From Bacillota bacterium (lineage in GTDB: Bacteria; Bacillota; Clostridia; Christensenellales; Christensenellaceae): a stretch of DNA of 50,150 nt. The translations under genes and the position numbers were made by a program. The notes beneath the pieces are model-generated. The model saw nothing but the letters and a program-made list of their open reading frames with translations. It had not been told where the DNA came from and ran no database searches. Location of the stretch: assembly GCA_023393165.1 (NCBI GenBank), contig JAEWMJ010000009.1, positions 1 through 50,150 of the forward strand. Reading direction: 5' to 3'. Shown piece after piece: positions 42,100-49,265 of this stretch (position 1 is the first letter of the stretch; the number at the start of each line of letters is the position of its first letter).

Positions 42100-44787
42100 A
42101 TGAATAAGCCCTATGGATCCGGTTATTTTGGTTCATGGATGGAAGATGAGGACGGTCTCCCGGTCTTTCGCTATACATGCAACCAGGTAACAGATCCCAA
42201 AGCCGTCACCCCCACCACTACCGTGTGGCGCGCCCCGAACGATCATACTTTCCAGCTGGGAAACGACCGTATAGTTGGCCTGGCGTCAAATTTCGGATAC
42301 ATTCAGGTCCGGCAGGACGAGGGCGCTCCCAAGCTGCTGAACGACTATCTCCCCGAAGAATGCAGTTTCGGCGGAGGACTTGGCTATTTGAGCAGCGGCG
42401 AAGTCCTGCTTTCCACCTATTACGACGGACAAAACCCAAACTTCGAACGCGATTATGGAATCGGTTATTTTAAAAAAACGGTATGGAACGAACGGCTCAA
42501 AGCGGAACAAAAGCTTTACGCGCCCTATGGGGACGACCCCGTGATCTTTTCTGAAGTTACAATCACCAACCTTACGGACAGCGAATCCACGGCGGATTGG
42601 TTTGAATACTGGGGCGCGCAGATGTATCCCCTCTCCTACCGGGCCGCCCTGCTTACCATCAACGCTTCGGACTTAAGCTCGCTGATAGGCCCGGAGGCCG
42701 CGGTGATCCGCCGCAATCTTGCAAAATCGTTTGAACACATTTACACCTCTGTAGACGATGGCGCAGGAATTCTTGAAAAAAAGAAGTTTAAGGGCTGGAC
42801 GTCCGAAAAAGCTGTGTGGGACGCAGTTAAAAGCCAACTGAGGGCCGCATCGGAAATGACGGGCAATAAATCCTACTACTGTGCCGAACTGGAACAGATG
42901 GAAGACATTGATCCTCCCGCTGCATTCCTTTATTCGCTCAGCGGCAAATCGGATGGATTTATAACATCCGCAGCGGATTTCTTTGGCATGGGAGGCCCTG
43001 CTCATCCGGATGGGCTTGATAAAACGGGCGGGCTGAACGCCTCTGGAAACGATACCGCCATGGTGATAAAAAAATCCGTGATTCTGAAGGCAAAGGAAAG
43101 TAAAAAACTCTATTTTCTTTACGGTTACCTTCCCGAAGGTTTTACGCTTGATGGGTTGATTGAAAAATACAAGGCGAACCATGAATCCGTTTTTTCATCA
43201 TCCTGCACGGAATGGAAAAAGGGAATCGGGCTTGACGTGAAAGGAAAGCCCTGGATTGCGCGGGAAATGCTGTGGCATAACTATTACCTGCGTTCAAGCC
43301 TCTCTTTTGACACTTATTTTCAGGAACATATCCTTTCGCAGGGTCACTTGTACCAGTACATCATGGGATTTCAGGGGGCCGCGCGCGACCCGCTTCAGCA
43401 CGCTATGCCCTTCATCTACTCCGAACCATGGATAGTGAAAGACGTGATCCGCTACACCTTGAAAGAGGTCCTTCCGGACGGCGAGATCCCGTACGGCATT
43501 GTAGGGCACGGCTGCCTGATGGTCTCGCCCATCCTAAGCAGTGATTTCGAGCTCTGGCTTTTGCTGCTGGCCAGCGAGTATGTTCTGGCTACCAAAGATA
43601 AAGCGTTTTTAAACGAAATGATCCGCCCGTATCCGTATAAGGGAATTCAGCAGGAACCCAGAACCGTACTTCAAATGCTGGATTTATGCTGCGGGCATTT
43701 CACAAACCTTACCAGCGAAGGCAGCCACGGCTTAAGCAAACTTTTACATGGGGACTGGAACGACAATGTTGTAATAGGCAGCGCCGGCCAGGAATCGCTG
43801 GCCGCCATATGGAAAGAAGGAGAAAGCGTCCTTGTAGCGGCAATGGCTGCTTATGTGCTGGAACGCTATTCCGGTATGCTGGAGTTTGCGGGCGAGAAGC
43901 GCCCGGCAAAGGCTGCCGCCCAAAAATCGGAGGCGCAGCGCCGGGCAGTGCGCGAACAATGGAATGGCAAATGGTTCCGCCGTGCTTATTTATCAGACGA
44001 GCTTGGCTGGGTGGGAGAAGACATCCTTTGGCTGGAGCCGCAGCCCTGGGCGATTCTCGCCGGGGCCGCTTCAAACGAACAAAAAAGCGGGCTGATCGGC
44101 AATATCGATGAAATGGTCCGCAAACCTTCCCCCATCGGCGCCATGCTGCAAAGCGGACTCCTGCCCCAAAGCAAAATGGACAAAGGCATGGTAACAAACA
44201 CCGGTATCTGGCCTTCCATCAACGGCACGCTGATCTGGGCTCTGACGCAGGCAGACACAGAAATGGCCTGGGACGAATGGATCAAAAACAGCCTGGCCCG
44301 GCACGCCGACCAGTATCCCGATATATGGACCGGAACGTGGAGCGCCTCGGATGTATATAATTCGGTTTTCTCAGATCACCCCGGCAACACCCAATTTGCC
44401 GATAAAAACAGCAGGCATTTCACCGGGCTGAACTGGACGGATTTTCCGGTGCTGAACCTGCACCCCCATGCCTGGCCGCTGTTTACGGCAATGAAATTTG
44501 CAGTTGACGGATTCAACGCTGACGGCGTCACTCTAAAGCCGGTACTGCCCGAATCCGAGTATTCCCTGACTTCCCCGCTTCTTGGGCTTGCACGCAAAGG
44601 CAATTGCTACCGTGGATGGTACGCCCCGCTTTCCGAAGGCAGCCAGCGTATCCGTTTGATTCTGCCCAAGGAGGAGATGAACGGAAGGCTGACGGTCCTT
44701 GGAAAGGAGCATCCCTTTGAGAAGACAGAAGACGCTGTTGTCTTTGACGCGCCTAAAGGCGCAGAGTGGCAATGGGAGGTGGGTTGA
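42100..44787 (+). CDS. GH94-like glycoside phosphorylase
   Basis: An 895-residue protein related to cellobiose-phosphorylase-type GH94 enzymes. The N-terminal beta-sandwich (about 1-280) starts with GSGYFGSWMEDEDGLPVFRY. The (alpha/alpha)6 barrel follows from about 385 with WHNYYLRSSLSFDTYFQE, GFQGAARDPLQHAMPFIYSE and LLHGDWNDNVV. The last is the equivalent of the DWND motif, whose Asp is the general acid. A C-terminal beta domain ends the protein. There is no signal peptide, so it acts on an imported sugar, probably splitting it with phosphate. The ATG has AAAGGAG 8 bases upstream, and its stop overlaps the next start. Confidence 0.82.
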   Translation: MNKPYGSGYFGSWMEDEDGLPVFRYTCNQVTDPKAVTPTTTVWRAPNDHTFQLGNDRIVGLASNFGYIQVRQDEGAPKLLNDYLPEECSFGGGLGYLSSGEVLLSTYYDGQNPNFERDYGIGYFKKTVWNERLKAEQKLYAPYGDDPVIFSEVTITNLTDSESTADWFEYWGAQMYPLSYRAALLTINASDLSSLIGPEAAVIRRNLAKSFEHIYTSVDDGAGILEKKKFKGWTSEKAVWDAVKSQLRAASEMTGNKSYYCAELEQMEDIDPPAAFLYSLSGKSDGFITSAADFFGMGGPAHPDGLDKTGGLNASGNDTAMVIKKSVILKAKESKKLYFLYGYLPEGFTLDGLIEKYKANHESVFSSSCTEWKKGIGLDVKGKPWIAREMLWHNYYLRSSLSFDTYFQEHILSQGHLYQYIMGFQGAARDPLQHAMPFIYSEPWIVKDVIRYTLKEVLPDGEIPYGIVGHGCLMVSPILSSDFELWLLLLASEYVLATKDKAFLNEMIRPYPYKGIQQEPRTVLQMLDLCCGHFTNLTSEGSHGLSKLLHGDWNDNVVIGSAGQESLAAIWKEGESVLVAAMAAYVLERYSGMLEFAGEKRPAKAAAQKSEAQRRAVREQWNGKWFRRAYLSDELGWVGEDILWLEPQPWAILAGAASNEQKSGLIGNIDEMVRKPSPIGAMLQSGLLPQSKMDKGMVTNTGIWPSINGTLIWALTQADTEMAWDEWIKNSLARHADQYPDIWTGTWSASDVYNSVFSDHPGNTQFADKNSRHFTGLNWTDFPVLNLHPHAWPLFTAMKFAVDGFNADGVTLKPVLPESEYSLTSPLLGLARKGNCYRGWYAPLSEGSQRIRLILPKEEMNGRLTVLGKEHPFEKTEDAVVFDAPKGAEWQWEVG

Positions 44788-45893
44788 TGGCTCTCATGAC
44801 CGGGCGGGAACGTATTCTTTCAGCACTACGCGGTGAAGAGGTAGACCGCATTCCTTGGGTACCCCTTATCGTTCCTTATACCATCGCAGGACTTTCGCAG
44901 TCCGTTCCGCACATGGTGGTAGAAACACTTGATTATTTCGGCTGCGATATATTCCCCAGGGGCAGCGGCGATATCTTTGCCGTGCAGCTCCCCAAATCGG
45001 ACAGCAGGATCACGCCCTTTTTAAAATATGTAGACGGGGATCAGGTGACCGGGTATATTACGCCCGAAGGAACGATTGCCGCACGCTGGCGCAGCATAGG
45101 GTACGGCGCCATGACAGGCCCGGTGGAATACCTGATTAAAACCATAGACGATCTGAAGGCATACCGTTACTTTCTTCAAAACATGGTTTATTATTACGCC
45201 GACCTGAGTGACCATTTTGAGTTTGAACAGTCAATCGTTGGCGACAAAGGCGTTCTTTGTGACGCCGGCATCGGGTTTACGCCCATTCAATATTTCCTTG
45301 AAATGCTCTGTGGCGTCGAAAATACTTATTACCTCATGTCCGACGCACCAGAATTGTTCGACGAGGTCATGGACATGATGCACCAAAACAATAAGGCCAT
45401 GCTGGCGCACATCGCAAGGAACAGCAAGGCGGAGGTCTTTTCCCACCAGGAAAATACCAGCTCCACCACCATGTCGCCAGCCATTTTTGAACGGTATTGT
45501 TTAAGTCAGCTCAACGAATATTCCAAGATTTTTCACAACGAAGGAAAACTTCATGTCATCCACATGTGCGGCAAGCTTAAAAAGCTGTCGCATCTTATTG
45601 CAAAATGTGAATGCGACGCAATTACGGATATAGCGCCCGCTCCGGCGGGAGACACGGAGTTATGGGAGGCCAAGGCGCTTTTTGGCGGCAAGTTGGTTAC
45701 GGGTGGTATCGGTACCGATACGTTCATAAACAGCACGCCTGAGCAATGTTATGAGAGCGGCGCGGAAATCCTGAAAAAGCTCAAAGGCAGCCGCGGCATC
45801 TCACTCGGTTCGGGCGATTCGGTTCCGTACGGCACAAGTGCGGAAAATCTATTCGCATTCCGTCAAGCTGTACTTGATTTCGGCTGTTACTGA
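44787..45893 (+). CDS. URO-D superfamily protein, second copy
   Basis: A 368-residue protein of the same superfamily as the first gene of the operon, but clearly divergent. It starts TGRERILSALRGEEVDRIPW. The zinc-type motif is VIHMCGKLKKL near residue 255, and the C-terminal part has LVTGGIGTDTFINSTPEQ and ISLGSGDSVPYGTSAENL. The ATG at 44787 overlaps the GH94-like stop (TGATG) with GGAGGT 6 bases upstream. Two such proteins in one operon could be successive methyl-transfer steps or a heterodimer. No corrinoid protein gene is in the window. Confidence 0.78.
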   Translation: MALMTGRERILSALRGEEVDRIPWVPLIVPYTIAGLSQSVPHMVVETLDYFGCDIFPRGSGDIFAVQLPKSDSRITPFLKYVDGDQVTGYITPEGTIAARWRSIGYGAMTGPVEYLIKTIDDLKAYRYFLQNMVYYYADLSDHFEFEQSIVGDKGVLCDAGIGFTPIQYFLEMLCGVENTYYLMSDAPELFDEVMDMMHQNNKAMLAHIARNSKAEVFSHQENTSSTTMSPAIFERYCLSQLNEYSKIFHNEGKLHVIHMCGKLKKLSHLIAKCECDAITDIAPAPAGDTELWEAKALFGGKLVTGGIGTDTFINSTPEQCYESGAEILKKLKGSRGISLGSGDSVPYGTSAENLFAFRQAVLDFGCY

Positions 45894-45906
45894 AAGGAGG
45901 AACGCA

Positions 45907-46266
45907 ATGGATTTTTCGGCAAAAGAAATCATTCTTTCCATCCCCGAATATTTCGATCCGCAAAAAGCGGGCAACCGCACACTGTGCGTGGTGTACCACA
46001 TCCATGACAGCGGCGCGGGCGACGGCGTCTGGACGGTAACGGTTCAGGGCGGCGCTTGCATAGTCTGCGAAGGTGAGCCGGAGGTCTACGATACCAAGGT
46101 ATATCTGACCGAGGCCATATACAAACGCATTGTGCAAGGCAGGCTGGATATTCAAAAGCTGGCCTATACAAGCGGAGCCATACGCTATTATGGCAACACA
46201 CTGGGACACAGCGAGCTCAACAGCTACTGCAAACTGCCGTGGCTCAAGGGCATCATCGCAATTTAA
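45907..46266 (+). CDS. SCP2-like sterol-carrier-fold protein
   Basis: A 119-residue single-domain protein resembling the SCP2 fold: VVYHIHDSGAGDGVWTVTVQ, GACIVCEGEPEVYDTKVYLT and a final helix IYKRIVQGRLDIQKLAYTSG followed by AIRYYG. SCP2 domains bind lipids or other hydrophobic groups in an internal tunnel. In this operon it may carry a hydrophobic aglycone or cofactor. The ATG at 45907 has AAAGGAGG 6 bases upstream, and it lies 13 bases after the second URO-D gene. Family assignment is by pattern only. Confidence 0.65.
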   Translation: MDFSAKEIILSIPEYFDPQKAGNRTLCVVYHIHDSGAGDGVWTVTVQGGACIVCEGEPEVYDTKVYLTEAIYKRIVQGRLDIQKLAYTSGAIRYYGNTLGHSELNSYCKLPWLKGIIAI

Positions 46267-46280
46267 AAGGAGGTACTATT

Positions 46281-47684
46281 ATGATAAACGCAATTCCGGC
46301 AGCCGCTGCCGCCGATAAACTGTCTTTCCGCGAGAAGTTTTCCTACAGTTTGGGCAACCTTGGCACCAATCTTCTGTGGACAGCCATCAGCACCTTTATT
46401 GTATATTTCTATACCGATATCGCAGGCATTGCCGCGGCAACGGTAGGCGTCCTGATACTCGTATCCCGCATCTTTGACGGAGCATCCGACGTCTTCATGG
46501 GTCTTCTTGTTGACCGGACAAAGACCAGATTCGGAAAGGCACGTCCGTTTATTTTATGGATGTCCGTTCCATTTGCGGTCTCAATGGCCCTGCTGTTCAC
46601 CGCCCCTGATTTTTCAATGATTGGAAAGATTGTCTATGCATTCATCACGTATAATGTAGCTACCACGATCATCTATACCAGTATTGATATTCCCTATCAG
46701 TCCCTGACTTCGCTTTTAACACAAGACCAGTACCAGCGCTCACTGATCAATATTTTCCGGTTATTCATGGCCGTTATTGCCGGCGTGATCGTCAACATGT
46801 CGGTACTGCGCCTGGTGGACGGATTTGGAGGCGGCGCAAAAGGCTGGCAGCTTACCTTCGTTATCTTTGGGGGAATATCCCTGCTTTTATTCCTGATCAC
46901 ATTCTTCAATACAAAAGAACGGGTTATTTCACAGCAAACGGTTAAAAGTGAAAAGATTCCTGTCAAAAAAGCGCTGAAAGCGCTGTGGAAAAATAAATAC
47001 TGGAAGATACTCGTGGTTTTCGCCATACTTTCCTATGTCTCAACCGGCCTTGGAAGCAGTACGGTTTACTATACGCAATACATACTGGGAGACAAAAATC
47101 TTGTGGGGACATTGACCGCGTTCGGCGCAGTACCCATGCTGATCGGAACATTTATACTGGCGCCGTTTGTCAAACGGTACGGCAAGCGCAACGTCGCGAT
47201 GGCCGGCTGCGTATGCGCCATATTGGGACATATCATCATGGCGTTATCCGGTACGAATCTGATCATCATCTTTGTGGCGACCTTTTTCAAGAGTTTGGGA
47301 GGCGCGGCGGTCATTGGTACGCTGTTCGCACTTATTGCCGATACCGTTGAATACGGCGAATGGAAATCCGGTATCCGTTCGGAAGGACTGGTTTTCAGCG
47401 CGGTAAGCTTTGGCGGAAAACTGGGCAACGGACTTGGCGCCGCAATCGTGGGCATCGTGCTTTCCATAGGCGGGTATATCGCCCAGGCGGAAGTACAGAC
47501 GCCCATGGCGCTCGCTTCAATGAAAGTCCTTTTTATTTTCCTTCCGTTGGCGCTGAGCATCGGCATGCTTCTGCTTCTTATCCCCTACAAGCTGGACAAG
47601 GAATATCCGGCAATACTTGAGGAGCTTAATTCCCGCAAGCAATCGGGCGAAGGGTCCGTTGCAGAACAAAACCCGGTTGCCTGA
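46281..47684 (+). CDS. GPH-family (MelB-like) sugar:cation symporter
   Basis: A 467-residue transporter with 12 membrane helices of the glycoside-pentoside-hexuronide family. It has FSYSLGNLGTNLLWTAIS at the start, ILVSRIFDGASDVFMGLLVD with RTKTRFGKARPF (family signature around helix 2-3) and ALIADTVEYGEWKSGIRSEG in the second half. It should bring the glycoside substrate of this locus into the cell with Na+ or H+. The ATG has AAAAGGAGG 9 bases upstream. It is the last gene of the operon and ends at a strong terminator. Confidence 0.9.
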   Translation: MINAIPAAAAADKLSFREKFSYSLGNLGTNLLWTAISTFIVYFYTDIAGIAAATVGVLILVSRIFDGASDVFMGLLVDRTKTRFGKARPFILWMSVPFAVSMALLFTAPDFSMIGKIVYAFITYNVATTIIYTSIDIPYQSLTSLLTQDQYQRSLINIFRLFMAVIAGVIVNMSVLRLVDGFGGGAKGWQLTFVIFGGISLLLFLITFFNTKERVISQQTVKSEKIPVKKALKALWKNKYWKILVVFAILSYVSTGLGSSTVYYTQYILGDKNLVGTLTAFGAVPMLIGTFILAPFVKRYGKRNVAMAGCVCAILGHIIMALSGTNLIIIFVATFFKSLGGAAVIGTLFALIADTVEYGEWKSGIRSEGLVFSAVSFGGKLGNGLGAAIVGIVLSIGGYIAQAEVQTPMALASMKVLFIFLPLALSIGMLLLLIPYKLDKEYPAILEELNSRKQSGEGSVAEQNPVA

Positions 47685-47721
47685 GCGGCGCTCTAACGTT
47701 CCTGCTTTTTAAACGGCATAT

Positions 47722-47759
47722 AAAAAGGCTGTACGAATTACGCAGTACAGCCTCTTTTA
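47722..47759. terminator. bidirectional intrinsic terminator
   Basis: Stem AGGCTGTAC/GTACAGCCT with A-run on the left and T-run on the right. It ends the symporter operon and the convergent folT-like gene. Confidence 0.88.
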
Positions 47760-47793
47760 TATGCTTTTAACTTTATAGCATACTTGGGCAGGT

Positions 47794-48720
47794 TTACGAA
47801 TGTTCTTTATTTCTCTCTGCATTGTATGCGATGGATGTTCCGTCCATTAATTCGCTCAAGCCATGGTGTTTCCGGAAAGCCCCCAGCAACATAGCTACAA
47901 AATATGCCTTAACCGTATTGCCCAGGATTTCTTCAATCACGCGGGGAATCCATATAACTGCAAAAGGAAGCACCTTCCAGGCGGTAAAGATTGTTTCACG
48001 CAATACGACTGTGTTAAGAGTGGTGACGATCAGACCGGAACCAATCATAGCGATAAGGAGCTGGGAGATTTGCCCTCTGCGCTTGTTACGAAGGAACTTC
48101 TTTGATATAAAAAGATCGGCGGCCAACAAAAGAATGCCGAGAGCAGCACTGCCGATGATCCCTGCCGTTGCGAAAGTAATGTAGGTTGCCAGATTTCCAG
48201 ATGGGTCGTTCGTGTCAATTGTTCTTGAAATAAGCATTTTGCTGACAAGGTGCATGTTGTCCGTACTGATGTTTTCTTTCTGTACATGGTCGTAAAATCC
48301 GTTATCGATACCATCTGCAGACAGAAACGCAATATTGCATATGCCTGCCAACAATAAAAAAGCGGAAAATACTGCGACTGCAATCCTCATTTTTTTACTG
48401 TCTTTGTTTCGCAGGGCAATCCATAATGCGCCCCTGATAAATCCGCCGGCAGCTACGACCAGCGTCATAAGGGGAATATACGTCCCCACTGGCTTCAGTA
48501 AGTAGCCTAAAAAGTCGGAAAGTCCGGAAACAGCAGCTCCATACACTGGCCCAAACAAAATAGACGGCATGACAGAGAAAATGCCTGAGATGCCGATACT
48601 CATTCCGTTTTCTCCAAACATGGGTATGTAAAAAGAAGATACTGTATTCAAAACAAGTGAAACACTGAGGAATGCCGCAGATATCGTGATGCGGCGCACG
48701 TATAAAGATGAATCTTTCAA
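47794..48720 (-). CDS. folT: FolT-like ECF transporter S component (folate)
   Basis: A 308-residue membrane protein that should bind folate and join a shared ECF energy module. FolT-type patterns are VRRITISAAFLSVSLVLN, SILFGPVYGAAVSGLSDFLG, KPVGTYIPLMTL and a C-terminal RVIEEILGNTVKAYFVAML. It is longer than usual S components (about 170-200 residues) because of an extra segment at about 110-210. A TTG at 48720 with GGGGAG 7 bases upstream is the best start; an ATG at 48738 has no site. The open frame continues upstream but that part is riboswitch. The THF and ZTP riboswitches ahead of it support folate as substrate. Confidence 0.85.
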   Translation of the reverse strand: MKDSSLYVRRITISAAFLSVSLVLNTVSSFYIPMFGENGMSIGISGIFSVMPSILFGPVYGAAVSGLSDFLGYLLKPVGTYIPLMTLVVAAGGFIRGALWIALRNKDSKKMRIAVAVFSAFLLLAGICNIAFLSADGIDNGFYDHVQKENISTDNMHLVSKMLISRTIDTNDPSGNLATYITFATAGIIGSAALGILLLAADLFISKKFLRNKRRGQISQLLIAMIGSGLIVTTLNTVVLRETIFTAWKVLPFAVIWIPRVIEEILGNTVKAYFVAMLLGAFRKHHGLSELMDGTSIAYNAERNKEHS

Positions 48721-48779
48721 TTTAACTTCTCCCCTCATAATAAAACGTATTGCAGAAAGTTTGCCGTTAAATTGATGTA

Positions 48780-48794
48780 CTAAGTTGCCGCCAT
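48780..48794 (-). CDS. possible four-codon leader peptide
   Basis: A strong AGGAGG lies 7 bases before an ATG that opens a four-codon frame (Met-Ala-Ala-Thr, stop), in a different frame from folT. Its ribosome site forms the 3' arm of the hairpin after the THF aptamer. It may act in translational coupling to folT 60 bases downstream, or may be incidental. Confidence 0.35.
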   Translation of the reverse strand: MAAT

Positions 48795-48836
48795 AAAAAC
48801 ACCTCCTGTTATGCAGCACAGCTACACAACAAGAGG
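48795..48836 (-). terminator. hairpin of the THF riboswitch expression platform
   Basis: Minus-strand CCTCTTGTT pairs with AACAGGAGG around an inner GTAGC/GCTGC helix and is followed by TGTTTTT. It could end transcription and also mask the AGGAGG site, so it can work either way. Confidence 0.7.
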
Positions 48837-48865
48837 CATAATGCTTACACCGCTTCTCCTTATGT

Positions 48866-48983
48866 AGCAGCGGGATGCGAACCTTGTACCGCAAGCCTGC
48901 AAAGGCTTTTCGTCCTTCAGACAACTCCCCGTTCGGAAGGCACTGCAAATCAGCGATTAACGCACAAAGTCCTACTCTGCTCA
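48866..48983 (-). promoter_or_regulatory. THF (tetrahydrofolate) riboswitch
   Basis: The minus strand reproduces the THF class I consensus: AGCAG/CTGCT closing stem, AGAGTAGG, GTGCGTTAA, ACGAA, GCGGT and CGCATCC. The P2 stem pairs GACTTTGT with ACAAGGTT, with bases different from the well-known Streptococcus example but pairing kept. A CCTTC/GAAGG hairpin and an AGCCT/AGGCT hairpin fill the middle. THF binding normally turns such genes off. It lies directly between the ZTP riboswitch and the folT-like gene. Confidence 0.92.
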
Positions 48984-49003
48984 TGATTCATAATTCATTT
49001 AAT

Positions 49004-49046
49004 AAAAAAGGCCCACCAATCCAAGCATCATGCCCAGACGGTCGGC
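49004..49046 (-). terminator. expression-platform terminator of the ZTP riboswitch
   Basis: Minus-strand GCCGACC pairs with GGTGGGC (one G-G mismatch) and is followed by TTTTTT. The 5' arm is also the conserved 3' part of the ZTP aptamer, so ligand binding should prevent the terminator. Confidence 0.75.
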
Positions 49047-49097
49047 TTTCCAAAACGCTATACTTCCTGTGGTTCATTCCACTTCCGCCAGTCGTAT
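49032..49097 (-). promoter_or_regulatory. ZTP (pfl) riboswitch
   Basis: The minus strand shows the ZTP consensus: GACTGGCGGAAGTGG, then GAACCAC closing the first hairpin, AGGAA, a short variable linker, and GCCGACCGTCTGGGC at the 3' end. ZTP/ZMP builds up when 10-formyl-THF is short and turns such genes on. The aptamer starts a few bases after the predicted transcription start. It precedes a THF riboswitch in the same leader. Confidence 0.92.
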
Positions 49098-49106
49098 AAC
49101 ATATTT

Positions 49107-49136
49107 ATAGTATCACTGCTGTATGAATATTGTCAA
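49107..49136 (-). promoter_or_regulatory. sigma-A type promoter of the folT leader
   Basis: TTGACA (49131-49136) and TACTAT (49107-49112) on the minus strand with an 18-base spacer, just before the ZTP aptamer. Confidence 0.82.
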
Positions 49137-49184
49137 TCGGCTTCGCCTTTTTTAAACGCCCTGCCTAGCGGGGATACGCTTCGC

Positions 49185-49216
49185 ATAAAAAACCCCGAAT
49201 GCTTTGGCATTCGAGG
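49185..49216 (-). terminator. intrinsic terminator after the transposase gene
   Basis: Minus-strand CCTCGAATGC/GCATTCGGGG hairpin with loop CAAA, followed by TTTTTT. It shields the folT promoter from the insertion sequence. Confidence 0.8.
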
Positions 49217-49265
49217 CTTTGAATTTGAAGACAGAGGACCATTCGAAACCACTGAAAAAGCACCA

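Noticed and set aside
40826..45893. The two URO-D proteins as haem biosynthesis enzymes
   Set aside because: They are in a sugar operon, differ strongly from each other, and carry HxC zinc-type motifs rather than the usual N-terminal HemE substrate motif. No other haem genes are nearby.
48739..48984. An N-terminal extension of the folT reading frame
   Set aside because: The extension is translated THF riboswitch sequence. The protein homology starts at the TTG near 48720, which has its own ribosome site.
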